From assembly GCF_947179165.1 (NCBI RefSeq), contig NC_077243.1, positions 47,198,501 to 47,262,500 of the forward strand: DNA of 64,000 nucleotides, written 5' to 3'. Of this stretch, positions 33,251-45,930 are shown in pieces (position 1 is the first letter of the stretch; each line of letters starts with the position of its first letter). Source of the stretch: Solanum dulcamara (taxonomy: Eukaryota > Streptophyta > Magnoliopsida > Solanales > Solanaceae). Below the pieces are notes generated by a model, which made no database searches, was not told the origin of the DNA, and was given only the letters and a program-made list of their open reading frames with translations. A program made the position numbers and the translations under genes.

Positions 33251-34845
33251 ATTGACGATTTTTTTTTGATTGTCCCTTTCATGAAGTCATTGTCTACAAG
33301 TTGATAATGAAATGAAAAACCAACTATAAAAGTTAATCAAAAATGAAAGAAAAATATAGGAATGGAAAAAGATTTGAGAAATTAGAGCTCAAAGTTAGGC
33401 CGGTATTGGACCCACGCTTTGTAAATGCACGATTCTAAGTTGTTGATGCAAACACCGCCTTCAATCAGAGAACTAGCAAGAAATTGGATGATCCTACGTT
33501 ACACTGGAATTTCACCAATGGAGACCTGTGTTTCGCAAGTTAAATGACTATAGACAACTTGAGAATATGATTTCCTTTGTTAGACCGGTGTTGCACCTGC
33601 GAAGCGCATAGTAACTATTGTGAAGCATAGGTGCCTCACAGTTACCTCTACAACAAAAAATGGTTCATTTTAAGTTCAACTCTAATGGATAGTCAGACTT
33701 CCCCAAAGGATTCCCAAGGTAATTTCCAACAAAAATTGATGATTTCCCTTAAGAAAGTGTTAACCCATCTATCATTGGGATTCAAAAATAACACAAGAAA
33801 GCAATATATGCATTGCAAGCATAAATGAAGAACACTCATTCGAATTTCATCCTCACCAACAGATAAAAATCACTCAAATCAGTTCATAAATATAAAGTAA
33901 TGCTACTTTTTTCACAAACTTTTGCTCAAAAATTTAAGATTCACATAATAAAAAATTTTCCCTTAGGAATGACATCACCATTCCATCATAGAACAATTTC
34001 ATGCACTATGTAAGCATAATGGGCTACTCAAACTTCACCCTAAAACTTAAACTTCAAGCAAACAATGAAAAATTTCTCATCCTCAACATCATACCCAGAC
34101 AAATTAACTTCATATCTAGAAATATTAAGCACTAAAACCCTTTTTCAAACATAAATTTTCAACTTGGCAAAGTAGGTTTTGAAGTAAAACTCAATTAAAG
34201 AATGAAATTATTACCACATTAATAATATGAAGAGTTTAGGGTAGGTGATTTAGTGTTGCTCAATAACTCTAGACTACAATTATTTCCAAGCAAGTTGAGG
34301 TCTAAATAGTTTGAGCCATTTTGGGTTGATCACGCCTTTCCAAATGGAGAGATTGAATTAGAGAACAATGAAGGTCTTAAATTTAAAGTCAATGGGAAGC
34401 ATCTCAAATTTTATTTTGGAGAGAGTGTAAGGTGGAAGTGATTGAGGTGATATACTTAAATGACACTTGATCTGCGTGTCCGTGTTATGCCACGATGTAA
34501 ACTAAGGTGCTTTTTGGGAGGCAATCCATGTGTTATTATATGTCATTTTTAATAAAGTGTGTTGAGTGTGCACTGATCAATGACTTGGAATGAAAAAAGG
34601 ATGGACAACAATAAGGCATAAGACCTTGTGGAGTCTATCGCCAAAAATGTTCACCGGATTTAACAAACCCTCCAATTGTTGGGGTATCAATTTTGTTACA
34701 CCAATCCAAATTGGTGAATCACCAAATACAAATAGCAGATGACACTTATGTCTTTGAATTTAAATATATCACAGATTCCTTTTTGGATCATATAGTAAAC
34801 TAAGGGTGAGATCTGATGAATTTCCTATCTATTTGGCAAGGTTAG
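33251..34845. other. Unassigned AT-rich sequence
   Basis: No coding frame over 65 codons. A GC-richer patch at 33395-33640 (ACCGGTGTTGCACCTGCGAAGCGCA) and another near 34640-34730 (two spaced CACC/GGTG words) resemble the GC-rich blocks of LTRs elsewhere in the window, so this may be one or two unrecognised LTRs. Confidence 0.4.
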
Positions 34846-36813
34846 TGTAACATCCCTCAAAATGCTCACAAATACCTTAAGAATGCTTTGAGAATAGGTT
34901 GCTCATGTAATGCATTATCCTTAATCTTTTAGAAAAATCCGAGTTTTAAATATCGATCAGAGGGTCAAAACCTGAGGGGAAAATGGTTTCGGTGGAGTTT
35001 TAGGGCCCGTATATCGAAAGATAGATTTTTGAAGAATTTACAAAATAGTAGGGTCCTCGACAGGTCCGTATATCGGAAAATGATTTTTGAAGATTTTTAA
35101 AGGGTATTTTAGACCTTTCCCAAATTATTAGTCAATGAACCTAGATATTTTGAGGACCTAATGCAATCAATAAATTGACCTAAACCTCTAATTCTAGTCA
35201 TTCTTCTACAATTCATCTATTAAATATTTCTCTCTCTACAAAAAGGCTCTCAAGGGACTCCATTGTAGACTTCAAGTAATCTACTCAATTTCTCCATCAA
35301 ACTTTCAATTTCTCCCAAATTAATTAGTGTTCTCACTCAAGGTATGTGCTTATTGATACATTGATCCTTTCATCCATGAAGCCAATCAATTTCTCAAGAT
35401 TTTCTATCAAATTAAAGTATGGTATTTTTATGGGTTTTTTGATCTCTATTCCAATTTCATGAATTATGTTTTAAAGTATGATCATTAGTCTATTTTGATA
35501 TAAATTGATGGTTGCTAAATTAAATTGAAGAGTTTTTCCATTAATTCTCCTATTTTAATTTTTAGGGTTCATGATGTAAAACATGAGTATTTCCAATTAT
35601 ACTTCCTAATGATATTATCTATATGAATTATGTATGGGCTGATATTAAGTTTATAATCATGCATGTTTTCAAGTGAATTACATGATTTTCAAGGTTAATT
35701 GATTATGCAATTGAGTTTTTACTCTAAGTTCAAGGTATGAATTTCATGCAAGTTATGAAGTAAGGTGACTTAGGGCCCTATATGGTGACTTAAGACCTAA
35801 CAATATTAATTATGCAAATATATTATAATGATGAAATGACAATTGTCACATTATAAGTATGTTAAGAAAATGACATACTCTATGATTTCAAACCTATGAT
35901 CATGACAATAATATATGAAATTATGATCTTATGTTATGTATGTATTTCGTGGGATTTGACTTAGCGTCGAGTTAACTTGAGGTGGGGGCCCTACCAAAAG
36001 CCTTAGTATAAGCCTCATATCCCATAAACTACGTGCCACCATAGGTTGTCTTTATGGCCTAGCTATTGGATCCACAAATAGCACATGTTCATGATCAGGA
36101 GTCTATTTTGGCAAAGTAGCCTCCTCCTTTTCGATGTGGGTATCATCAGATTCTATGTTATAGCTCGCATGGTCTTATTGTCTATTATGGTTCCTATCCC
36201 ACATATGCATGATCTGTTAAGTATGTTATGATTTAGAAATTATGCTTTTAAATGCTTTTGTCAATATAATTTTCTCATGACTTTACGTATTCCATCTTAT
36301 CATATGGTTTACTTGACCTTTGCATTCCATGATTTACGTTGCATGTCACGTCCTCATATTTAGTACATTCTAATGTACTAATACATACTTTTTACCTGCA
36401 TTATCTCATAATGTAGGAGTTTAGGTTGAAGATCCTAATCATCCACGTAACTAGTAGGCGTTCTCTATCCGACGGTGTTGTGGTAAGTCCTTATTGACCG
36501 GGGACTAGTATCAAGTTGGTTACTGTTTTCTTTTCAAAATACTTTTGTTTATGTTGTATATTGAGGGTGACCTAGGGACATGTCTTAGCTCCCTCCCATA
36601 CTCATGTTTAAAGGCATCTAGTTGGACATATGTTTGAATTTATGTTGTCATAAGATATTTTCAGATTTCTATTTATGTTTTAGACTCTCTTATGGTGTTT
36701 ACACTTTTATATTATACCTTATGTATGCTTATGATATGTACAGGAGGCTTGCTTGGAGACTTTAGGGGTTTCGATCGCCTTTTTACAACTAGTCCATAGC
36801 TCCGGTCATAAAA
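34846..36813 (+). repeat. Element C 5' LTR (1968 bp)
   Basis: Begins TGTAACATCCCTCAAAATG. The expected GTCATGACA end is degraded to GGTCATAAA. The GC-rich inverted repeat seen in B and in the C 3' LTR is partly lost here (GTCCTCGACAGGTCCGTATATC near 35052). Confidence 0.88.
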
Positions 36814-36817
36814 AACT

Positions 36818-36829
36818 TGGTATCAGAGC
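36818..36829 (+). other. Primer-binding site of C
   Basis: TGGTATCAGAGC, four bases after the LTR end. Confidence 0.92.
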
Positions 36830-37034
36830 ACATATTTTTTTTCAAGTGTCCTAGGGTGTCCAACATGCCACGTCAAATAGAATCTTATTAATGGATGTGA
36901 AGCATGCCACACTTATGAGTAGGAGGCCATGAGGCATTTATGAATTCTCACTTATTTCATTATCCATATCGTGCTATAGAGTTTATGTTAAGACTTCTTT
37001 TCCCTGATGGTCTTTCTTTTCAATTTTCAGAAAG

Positions 37035-40000
37035 ATGGCTCTAATATGACCACCGTTTCCAAGAGGAGATAATGTTAATGAAGCCCAAGCTCCCCTATCT
37101 CTTTAATACAATAGTCCTCTACCGGACCAAGTGACTAATACGGAGTTCCAAAATGCTATTACTATGCTAGTCAGATTGGTGACCAACCAAGGTGTTGTGG
37201 CTCCTCCTAATGTTCCTACTCTAGCCTCAAGAGTAAGGGACTTTGCACGAATGAATCCTCTGGAGTTTCATGGATCAAAGGTTGATGAGGATCCTCAAGG
37301 GTTCATTGATGAGGTCTATTAGAGAGTGAGTATTATGGGGGTAACTTTGGAAGAAAAAGAAGAGTTGGCGGCTTACCAACTCAAGGGTGTTGCTCAAATA
37401 TGGTACACTCAATAAAAGTTGGAAAGGGTGGATAAAGGTCTTGTCGAATGAAAAACCTCCAAACTTGCTTTCCTTGATCACTTTTTCCCTCTTGAGTTAA
37501 GGGAGGCTAAAGTGTTGGAGTTTATAAATCTTTGACAAGGCAATATGGGGATGAGGAACTATGCCCTCAAGTTTACTAAGCTATCCAAGTATGCTCCTTT
37601 AATGGTTGCCGATCCACGTGCCCGAATGAGTAAATTCATATTCGGGGTGTCCGACTTGGTTTATAAGGAATGTCGCACCGTTATCCTTGTTAAGGAAATG
37701 GACGTATCTCATCTCATGACTTTTGCCGAACAAATTGAAGTAGAAAAGCTCAAGGAAATGAGAATGAGGGATTCTAAGAGGGCCCGATATGAAAGTGGGT
37801 TCTCCAATGCTAGGACCGTTGGTAGCAGTGGACGCTCTCATCAAGGCTAAATCTCGGGGAAGAAGTTTAATAAGTATAGGGTGCCATACCCTAAACTCAA
37901 GGAGAAGGAGGAGTAAATGCTAGTAACCCTTTTTTTCCAAAATATGCAAAGTGTGGAAAGAATCATGGAGGAAAGTAATTGATCAGAATGGGTGCTTTCT
38001 ATAGATGTGGAAACATGGGCCATAAGTGATCCGAGTGCCCTCTTATAGCCAATGAGGGTAGAGATGGTCATCCTATAGGAGGCCACGTGCAACAAGGAGC
38101 CCAAGCTCAACCTACGGGTGGCCAAAGCAACAACCGATTCTATGCTCTTCATGCTAGGCAAGAGGTTGATGAGGCTCCCGATGTGGTCACAGGTATGTTA
38201 TGAGTTTTTCACTTTGATGTTTATGTGTTTCTTGATCCGGATGCCAACTTGTCTTTTTTTACTCCTTACATTTCTATGAGATTTGATGTGTGCCCCGAAG
38301 TGTTAATAGAACCTTTCTCGGTTTATTCTTCCATTGGTGGTTCGGTATTAGCCAAGAGAGCTTATTGAAATTGTCCCGTATGGGTCTTGCACAAAGTTAT
38401 TCCATGTGACCTTTTTGAACTTGATATGACTAATTTCGACATCATTTTTGGTATGGATTGGTTACATATCACTTACGCATCTATATGTTTTACAACTAGT
38501 GTAGTTATGTTTCACTTCCCAAATGAACCTATTCTTGAATAGAAGGGTAATAACTCAGTGATTAAGGGTATATGCATCTCATGTATTAAGGCCCGAAAAA
38601 TGATATCTAAGGGGTGTATTTATCATATTGTGCAAGTAAGGGACATTGATTCCAAAACTCCTACTCTTGAGTCGGTCTCTATAGTTAATGAGTTCTTCGA
38701 CGTATTTTCTAATGATTTGCCTGGTGTTCCTCCCGAAAGGGAGATTGACTTTGGCATAGATCTCTTTCCTGATACCCAACCTATCTCTATTTCTCCTTAC
38801 AGTATGGCTCCGACAGAACTTAAGGAGTTGAATATAGGTGTTGTTACACATAATGGTTCAGAATCGTCTCTTGCGGCAGGCATCAAGGCAATATTTGGTT
38901 GAATTAAAGAAGTCGGTTGCCAAAAAGTCTATTGAGGTTTTCTCCCTAGGAGAAGATAGAGTACTACGTTACCAAGGTTGGTTGTGTGTTCCAAATGTTG
39001 ATGGAATAAGAGAGTTGATATTGAATGAGGCCCATAGTTCTCGGTATTCAATTCATCTGGGATCCACCAAGATGTAACGTGACTTGAGGGAAGTGTATTG
39101 GTGGAATGACATGAAGATGGACATAGCGGAGCTCGTGGCTAAGTATCCTATTTGCCAACAAGTGAAAGTTGAATATCAAAGGCCGGGAGGTCTAGCGCAA
39201 GAAATCGAAATTCCTACATAAAAGTGGGAAGATGTGAATATGGACTTTGTCACGGGATTGCCTCATACTAGAAGACAAAATCATTTTATTTGGGTCATTG
39301 TGGACTGAATGACCAAATCGGCACACTTTCTACTATCTAAACTTCTTATGGTGCCAAAGATTATGCTAAGTTGTACATTCGTGAACTTGTGAAACTTTAT
39401 GGTATTCCTTTGTCGATTATATCAGATAAAGGTACTCAATTTAGTTCACATTTTTGGAAATCATTTCAAAAAGGGCATGTGTGATTGACTTTAGAGGAAG
39501 TTGGTATGAGCATTTTCCATTGATTGAGTTTGCCTACAATAATAGTTATCACTTTAGCATCCAAATGGCTCCTTTTGAAGACTTGTATGGGAGAAGATGT
39601 AGGTCTCCGGTGGGGTGGTTTGAAGTTGGTGAGATGGCGCTGATTGGTCTAGATTTGGTAATTGATGCAATAGAGAAAGTAAGGCTTAGAAGAGAAAGAT
39701 TGAAAATGGCTCAAAGTCGTCAAAAGTCCTATTCGGACACTAGGAGGAAAAAGCTTAAATTTGATGTAGATGATATGGTGTATTTGAAGATTTCACGTAT
39801 AAAATGGGTAATGCGGTTTGGTAAGAAAGGAAAGTTGAGCCTTAGATATATAGGACCTTATAAGATATTGAAGTGCATTGGTAAGGTAGCATATGAGTTA
39901 GACTTGCCACTTAAGTTGGCTTTGGTTCATCTAGTATTTCATGTGTCGATGTTGAGAAAGTTTATGGGTGATCCAAATTCTATTGTACCAAGGGAGAATG

Positions 40001-40190
40001 TGAGTATTGAAGAGAATTTGACTTATGAGAAGGTCCTGATTGAGATTTTAGACTGGCAACTAAAGAGGCTGAGAAATAAAGATGTTGCATTTGTCAAAGT
40101 GTTGTACATGAATTAACAAGTATAGAGTGCTATGTGGGAAGTGAAATCAGACATGATGAAGTGATATACTTATCTCTTTCCTTTCACTCA
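37035..40190 (+). pseudogene. Element C gag-pol pseudogene lacking RT/RNase H
   Basis: Gag starts with ATG at 37035 and includes FARMNPLEFHGSKVDEDPQG, QLKGVAQIWYTQ and the long open part 37545-37850. A mutated CCHC knuckle (GNMGHK, then a stop where R is expected) is near 38010-38045. The protease has DANLSF for the active-site region and FGMDWLH. At 38831 the frame jumps from [10 protein letters not shown] straight to [16 protein letters not shown], so RT and most of RNase H are deleted. Integrase follows: the zinc-finger region (HSSRYSIHLGSTKM, CQQVKVEYQRPGG), catalytic-core remnants, a second deletion between FWKSFQK and ACVIDF (near 39465), GPY/F-type MRFGKKGKLSLRYIGPY, and a chromodomain-like end (VLIEILDWQLKRLRNKDVAF). 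Many stops. Not functional. Confidence 0.9.
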
Positions 40191-40437
40191 AGCCTAAAGG
40201 TACTAAGTTTCTCATGATCAAATTGATTAAACTACTACGCTTCGGTTCCATATTTCATTCATATATATGGATGATTCATGAAAATAATTTCTCTTAAGGA
40301 CTATGTTTTATTTTAAGTTTGAAGTTTACATGTTCTATGCAATTTTTAAAGTGTCCTCATGATCATGTTAGGTTTCTAAATCCTTTTTTCATGTCTTTCC
40401 TATATTAGTTGAATCTCATTCAAGGACGAATATTTTT

Positions 40438-40450
40438 AAGGAGGAGATAT
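40438..40450 (+). other. Polypurine tract of C
   Basis: AAGGAGGAGATAT directly before the 3' LTR start, preceded by CATTCAAGGACGAATATT. Confidence 0.85.
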
Positions 40451-40656
40451 TGTAACATCCCTAAAAAATGCTCACAAATACCTTAAGAATGCCTTGGGAA
40501 TAGGCCGCTTATGTAATGCATTATTCTTAATCTTTTAAAAAAAACTGAGTTTGGAATATCAATCCGGGGGTCAAAATCTATGGGGAAATGGTCTCGGTGG
40601 ATTTTTAGGACATGTATATCAGAAAATAGATTTTTGAAGAATTAACAAAATAGTAG

Positions 40657-40684
40657 GGTCCGCGATAGGTCCGCATCGCGGACC
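40657..40684 (+). repeat. GC-rich perfect inverted repeat in the C 3' LTR
   Basis: GGTCCGCGA (40657-40665) and TCGCGGACC (40676-40684) with a 10-bp spacer, identical arms and geometry to the B LTR at 10829-10856. The TATA box lies about 104 bp downstream. Confidence 0.87.
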
Positions 40685-40787
40685 TGGGAGGGTTTTCTGG
40701 CCGAGTTGATTTTTTTAAAGGGTGTTTTAGACCTTTCTCAAATTATTAGTCAATGAACCTAGTCGCTTTTAGGACCTAATGCAACTC

Positions 40788-40794
40788 TATAAAT
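40788..40794 (+). promoter_or_regulatory. TATA box in the C 3' LTR
   Basis: CTCTATAAATTGACC, equivalent in place to the B LTR TATA. Confidence 0.55.
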
Positions 40795-43270
40795 TGACCT
40801 AAACCCCTAATTCTATTTATTATTCTACAATTCGTCTACCAAATATTTCTCTCTCTACAAAAAGTCTCTCAAGGGACTCCATTGAAGACTTCAAGTAATC
40901 TACTCAATTTATCCATCAAACATTCAAGTTCTCCCAAATTAATTGGTGTTCTGAATCAAGGTATGTGGGTATTGATTCATGGATCCTTTCATCCATGAAG
41001 TCCAATTAATTTTTCAAGTTTTTCTATCAAATTAAAGTATGTTATTTTTATGAGTTTTGTGATCTCTATTCCAATTGCATGAATTATGATTTAAAGTATG
41101 ATCATTAGTCTATTTTGATATAAATTGATGGTTATTGAATTAAATTGAAGAGTTTTTCCATGAATTCTCCTATTTTAATTTCTAGGGTTCATGATGTAAA
41201 ACATGAGTATTTTCAATTATTCTTTCTAATGATATTATCTATATAAATAATGTATTTGGCTGATATAAAGTTTATAATCATGCATTTTTTCAAGTGAATT
41301 ACATGATTTTCAGCGTCAATTGATTATGCAATTGTGTTTTTACTCTAAGTTCAAGGTTTAAATTCATGCAAGTTATGAAATAAGATGACTTAGGGCCCTA
41401 TGTGGTGACCTAAGGCCTAACGATATGAATTAAGCAAATATGATTGTAATGATGAAATGACCATTGTCACATTATAAGTATGTTATGAAAATGAGTTACT
41501 CTATGATTTCAAACTTGTGATCATGACTATGATATATGAAATTATGATCTTATGTTATGTATGTATTCCATGGGATTTGACTTTGCATGGAGTGGACTTG
41601 AGGTGTGGGTCCTACCAAAATCCTTAGTAGCAGCCTCATGTCCCATAAACTACGTGCCACCGTAGGTTGTCTTTATGGCCTAGCTAGTGGATCCAGAAAT
41701 AGTACATGTTCATGATCAGGAGTCTACCTTGGCAAAGTAGCCTCCTCCTTCTCGATGTGGGTATCATCGGATTCCATGTTATAGCTCGCATGCTCTTATT
41801 ATCGGTTATGATTCCTATCCCACATAAGTATGATCTCTTAAGTAGGTTATGATTTTGAAATTATGCTTTTAAATGCTTTGGTCAATATGATTTTCTCATG
41901 ACTTTACGTATTCCATCTTATCATGTGATTTAGTTGACCTTTGCATTCCATGATTTATGTTGCATGTCACGCACTCATATTTAGTACATTCCAACGTACT
42001 AATGCATACGTTTTGCCTACATTGTCTCATAATATAGAGGTTGAGGTTGAAGATCCGAATCTTCCACATAACTAGTAGGCATTTTCTATCCGATGGTGTT
42101 GTGGTGAGTCCTCATTGACCGGGGACTAATTTCAAGTTGGTTATTATTTTTTTTTCAAAATACTTTTTTTTACATTGTATTTTGAGGGTGAGCTAGGGAA
42201 ATGTCTTAGCCCCCTTCCATTCTCATGTTTAGAGGCATCTAGTTGGATATATGTTTGAGTCAATGTTGTCATAAGACATTTTTAGATTTCTATTCATGTT
42301 TTAGATTCTCTTATGATGTTTACGCTTTTATATTTTACCTTATGTATGCTTATTATATGTACAAGAGACTTGGTTGGAGCCCTTCGGTGTTTCAATCACC
42401 GTGTTACAACTAGGCCCTAGGTCGGGTCGTCACAAGCTATCAAAAGTCTATTTTTTCTTTCAATCCAAACTCTTCGAGGGAATTTATAGGAAAAAAATTA
42501 GGGGAAATTAGGGGGAGAACCATACAAATTTTGGAGATTTTTTGGATAGAATTCAAAATTCAAAATTCAAATCCTTCAAATGGATAAGGAATATTTCAAA
42601 ACCTATCCCAAGATTCCATATTTTTCAATAAATTCAAATAAAATATGGTGCGAGGAGGACGGTGTCGATTGAGATTTAAATCCAACGGGCTAAGGACAAA
42701 AATGCAGAGGAGCCTTTCCTCGAGTGTACTGTTGTCTGGTTGATTCGGAGAGGAAGAAGACTCATATGTAAAGGTTATATAAGGTGTTGTGTACGTGTTT
42801 ACGTATATCCTGTGTATTGGTGTATTGTTGTGGGTTTTTTTTGGTGGGATGAATATTGTATTGGTGTTTTTGGGTTTTACTGGGTATCCATTTAAGTACT
42901 GTATGCAATTGTGTAGGAATTGGCGGTAGAATTTGGGATTGGAAAATTGTTGTTAATTGTATAGGTGTAAGGGTGTTCTATTGCATGTTGTTGTGTGTTG
43001 TAAGTATGTATGTGTTTGGAATTAAAATGGTGGGTCAGTTGGGAATTAGGAGGGTCAGTGGTAGGTTGCATAGTGTAGGAAATTGGGTATAAGTGTTGGT
43101 TTAGGAATAAATTATATTTTTGTTAGATTTGGAATCAAGAAAAGGGCTACATGAATTAAAGATGTAGATAAATTAAAATAATTTAGATAAATTTGGCTAG
43201 CAATAAAATAAAATGAATTAACACTAATTAATTAACAAACTTCTTAATTCTAACTAAAATTAATTAATTT

Positions 43271-43287
43271 TATTATGAACTAATTAA
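43271..43287 (+). repeat. LINE target-site duplication, left copy
   Basis: TATTATGAACTAATTAA; the right copy at 43868-43884 differs at one base (G for C at position 10). Confidence 0.85.
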
Positions 43288-43867
43288 AAAAGATGCGGGA
43301 GTGGCCTCGGTGGAAGACAAGATGCGGGAAATGTGACTGAGATGGTTTGGGCATGTGAAGAGGAGAGACATAGATGCCTAGTGCGGAGGTGTGAGAGGTT
43401 GGCCATTGATGGTTTCAAAAGAGGTAGGGTAGGCTGAATAAATATTGAGGATAGGTGATTAGACAGGACATGAAACAACTATAGCTTACCGAGGACATGA
43501 CCTTAGATAGAAGGGTGTGGAGCACCCATATTAGGGTAGAAGGCTAGTACATAGTCTCGTTATTCTTCAAGTAGGAGCATTAGCGCACTATAATTTCTTG
43601 TGCTCTGACTTTTGTTATTATCTTTCTATTACTTTCTGTACTTTGATTACTCTATTTTATTTGTGTCACTTTTGTTATTTGCGTTATTCATTATTTTTTT
43701 CCCATAACGCTTTGAACTTCTGCCTTATCTGACCTCTTTTTATGCTTCTTTTGAGCCGAGGGTTTCTCAAAAATAGCCTTCCTACCTTGGTAGGAGTAAG
43801 ATCTGCGTACACTTTACCTTCCCCAGACCCTACATTGTGGGATTTCACTGGGTTGTTGTTGTTGTTG
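43288..43867 (+). mobile_element. RTE-type LINE, 5'-truncated 3' end
   Basis: The plus strand translates to MREM*LRWFGHVKRRDIDA and, with a shift, CERLAIDGFKRG, the C-terminal end of plant RTE LINE reverse transcriptases (usually ...LRWFGHVKRR...). Then a 3' UTR with GTAAGATCTGCGTACAC, CCCCAGACCCTACATTGTGGG and a (TTG)n tail. Only about 580 bp remain, as expected for incomplete reverse transcription. A 17-bp target duplication flanks it. The minus frame 43284-43478 is a shadow. Confidence 0.85.
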
Positions 43868-44167
43868 TATTATGAAGTAATTAATTCGAAAACATATGCT
43901 ACTAATTTATGAAATAATTAATTAAAAAATAAAATCTTATTTTTGAGATCATTTTCAAATATCTATAAAAGCTAATAATTATATAGATAATTATATATAG
44001 CGATATATATCATTTAAAAAATTATAAATAATGACAAAATAACTTGAAAATACTTTTTGGATTGTTGAAAATAATTACTTCAAATTGTTCAAAATTGAAG
44101 AAGTTCGATAACTAATTTAGGTTGTGGAGGGTCAAAATTGAGTGTTAACAGCTGTCCTTTTCTTTGG

Positions 44168-45125
44168 ATAGGATCGATGAAAGAGATCTTAGGCAAATAA
44201 AATTGACAAATCCAATTTTGACCGACCACGTCTCCATCCTTTGAAAAGGGGGTTGGTACGGACTTTGTGAATTATGGTCGGACCCTAGTATCGAGATTCT
44301 TACATATCTCAGGCTATATGAGAATTTAGGAAAATTACAGTTCAAGACGCTTGACTTGGTGCACAAATTATGAAAGAATTCTCAAGCTATTTCAGAGTCT
44401 AATTAGGAAGAAACTAAAGTCTTGAGAATGTGAAGAGGAAGTTTGTTTGAGTACAGTCGAGTTTTCATCATCAAGCTTGCCTACATATCCCTAGACATGT
44501 GAATCAAACTGCTTATAATTCTACTCAATTGGTTCAAAAGACAATTTAATTTTCTAAGATAACTTTTGGTTGGGAAGAGTGCCAAATAAATCGAGTATGA
44601 AAAAGGATTACAACCTCTTAGCCATGAATATGGCACACTCCACACCCATAATTACAAACTTACACAGACATAATTTCCACAGCTCTTGGTGCATTATCAC
44701 TCAGATTAAAATGTTTTTCTTTTTGTAAGAGTCAAAGTTTTTCGGATGCAAAAAAGAAGCTGAAATACCCCAAGAGATACCCACATGCCTTCTAATAGGG
44801 GTGTGGTTTGATTGTGAAGGAAGTCGCTCCTCAGCTCGCATCCAAAGAGTTCGATATTCCTCTTTGGACTATGTCCCAGTTCGCTGCTAAAAAAAGTTAC
44901 ACGTTGTGCTGCATCCTATCTGATGTCGTCTGATCTTGTATTTTGTTTGAGAATTCATCCTCTATGATGCTCTCGACAAAGACTGAGATAATACTCATTA
45001 GAATAAAATTATAATTTAAATAGAGAGATGATATCTTTTGCCATATTCAGCATATGTCTTTCTTTGAATATTTTGATATCTACCTCTTTTGATTTTGACA
45101 TAATGGATGATAAATTGATATGATG
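44168..45125 (-). other. Element J 3' untranslated region, unique part
   Basis: No open frame of note. Contains CTTACATATCTCAGG near 44300, a decayed form of the word repeated at 46561-46858. Confidence 0.4.
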
Positions 45126-45930
45126 CAATATGTTGATGTCCCCCTTGAAAATGATGTTATGTTGATGAATTTCTTGCAATGGTATGGAGATAATATCTCT
45201 CTTGGTGATGATGTTACGCTAATGACTTTCTTGCAATGGTATGGAGATAATGTCCCTCTAGGTGATGAAGACGATGTCCCTCTAGGTGATAAAGTTGATG
45301 TCACTCTGGGTATTAAAGACGATGTCTCTCTGGGTAATAAGATGATGTCCTTCTAGGTAATAAAGTCTATGTCCCTATGGGTAGTGAAGATGATGTCCCT
45401 CTGGGTAATAAGACAATGTCCTTCTGGGTAATAAAGTTTGATGTCCCTCTGGGTAGTAAAGACGATATCCCTTTGGGTGATGAAGATGATGTCCTTCTTG
45501 GTAATTAAGACAATTATCCTCTGGTTAATAAAGATGATGTCCTTTTGGGTATTAAAATGATGTTCCCTTGATAATGATATGAAGATGATTCGCCCTTGGG
45601 AAATGAAATAAAGATGATGTCTGCCTGTATGATAAAATGAATATGATATCCCCCTCGGCATTGATATGAAAATGATGTCCCCCTCGGCAATGAAATGAAG
45701 ATGATGTCTTCCTCTACGATGAAATGAATATGATTTCCCCCTCGGCATTTACATGAAAATGATGTCCCCCTCGGAAATAAAATCAGGATGATGCCCCCTT
45801 CGACATTGATATGAAAATGATGTCCTTTTGTGCAATAAAAATAATGTCCTTCTGAGCAATAAAAATGATGTCATTCTAGGTAACAATATTATCTCATTTG
45901 ATAATATAACATGAATGACCCTCTGGGTAT
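45126..45930. repeat. Degenerate 24-30-bp minisatellite (about 25 copies)
   Basis: Repeats of GATGATGTCCCTCTGGGTAA (about 24 bp per unit, 45250-45560) grade into GATGATGTCCCCCTCGGCAA with an added ATGAAATGAA (about 30 bp, 45600-45830). The minus open frames at 45080-45304, 45353-45748 and 45749-46018 are translations of this repeat (units such as RDIIFITQ), not genes. Confidence 0.88.

Larger units (their letters stand above)
34846..42434 (+). mobile_element. Element C: plus-strand Ty3/gypsy element, internally deleted
   Basis: Two LTRs (34846-36813 and 40451-42434), primer site, gag, zinc knuckle, protease, integrase and a chromodomain-like tail are present in order. The RT and RNase H core are missing. 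Flanking 5-mers are GTTAG (left) and AGCTA (right), which do not match. Same family as B by LTR and protein. Confidence 0.9.
40451..42434 (+). repeat. Element C 3' LTR (1984 bp)
   Basis: Begins TGTAACATCCCT and ends GGGTCGTCACA. It matches the 5' LTR throughout and retains the GC-rich inverted repeat at 40657-40684 and the TATA box. Confidence 0.9.
42435..44150 (-). repeat. Element J LTR (interrupted by a LINE)
   Basis: AT-rich, ending TGTTAACA at 44150 next to the purine-rich tract (44151-44167 on minus). The left limit is where element C ends and may be truncated. The plus frame at 42856-43092 is T/G-rich chance coding. Confidence 0.45.

Noticed and set aside
42856..43092. 78-codon frame rich in G, C and V.
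   Set aside because: It lies in a T/G-rich part of the J LTR, with no motif and no homologous copy to test it against.
45126..45930. Regularly spaced short repeats resembling a CRISPR array.
   Set aside because: Repeats are degenerate and contiguous with no unique spacers, and the genome is plant.
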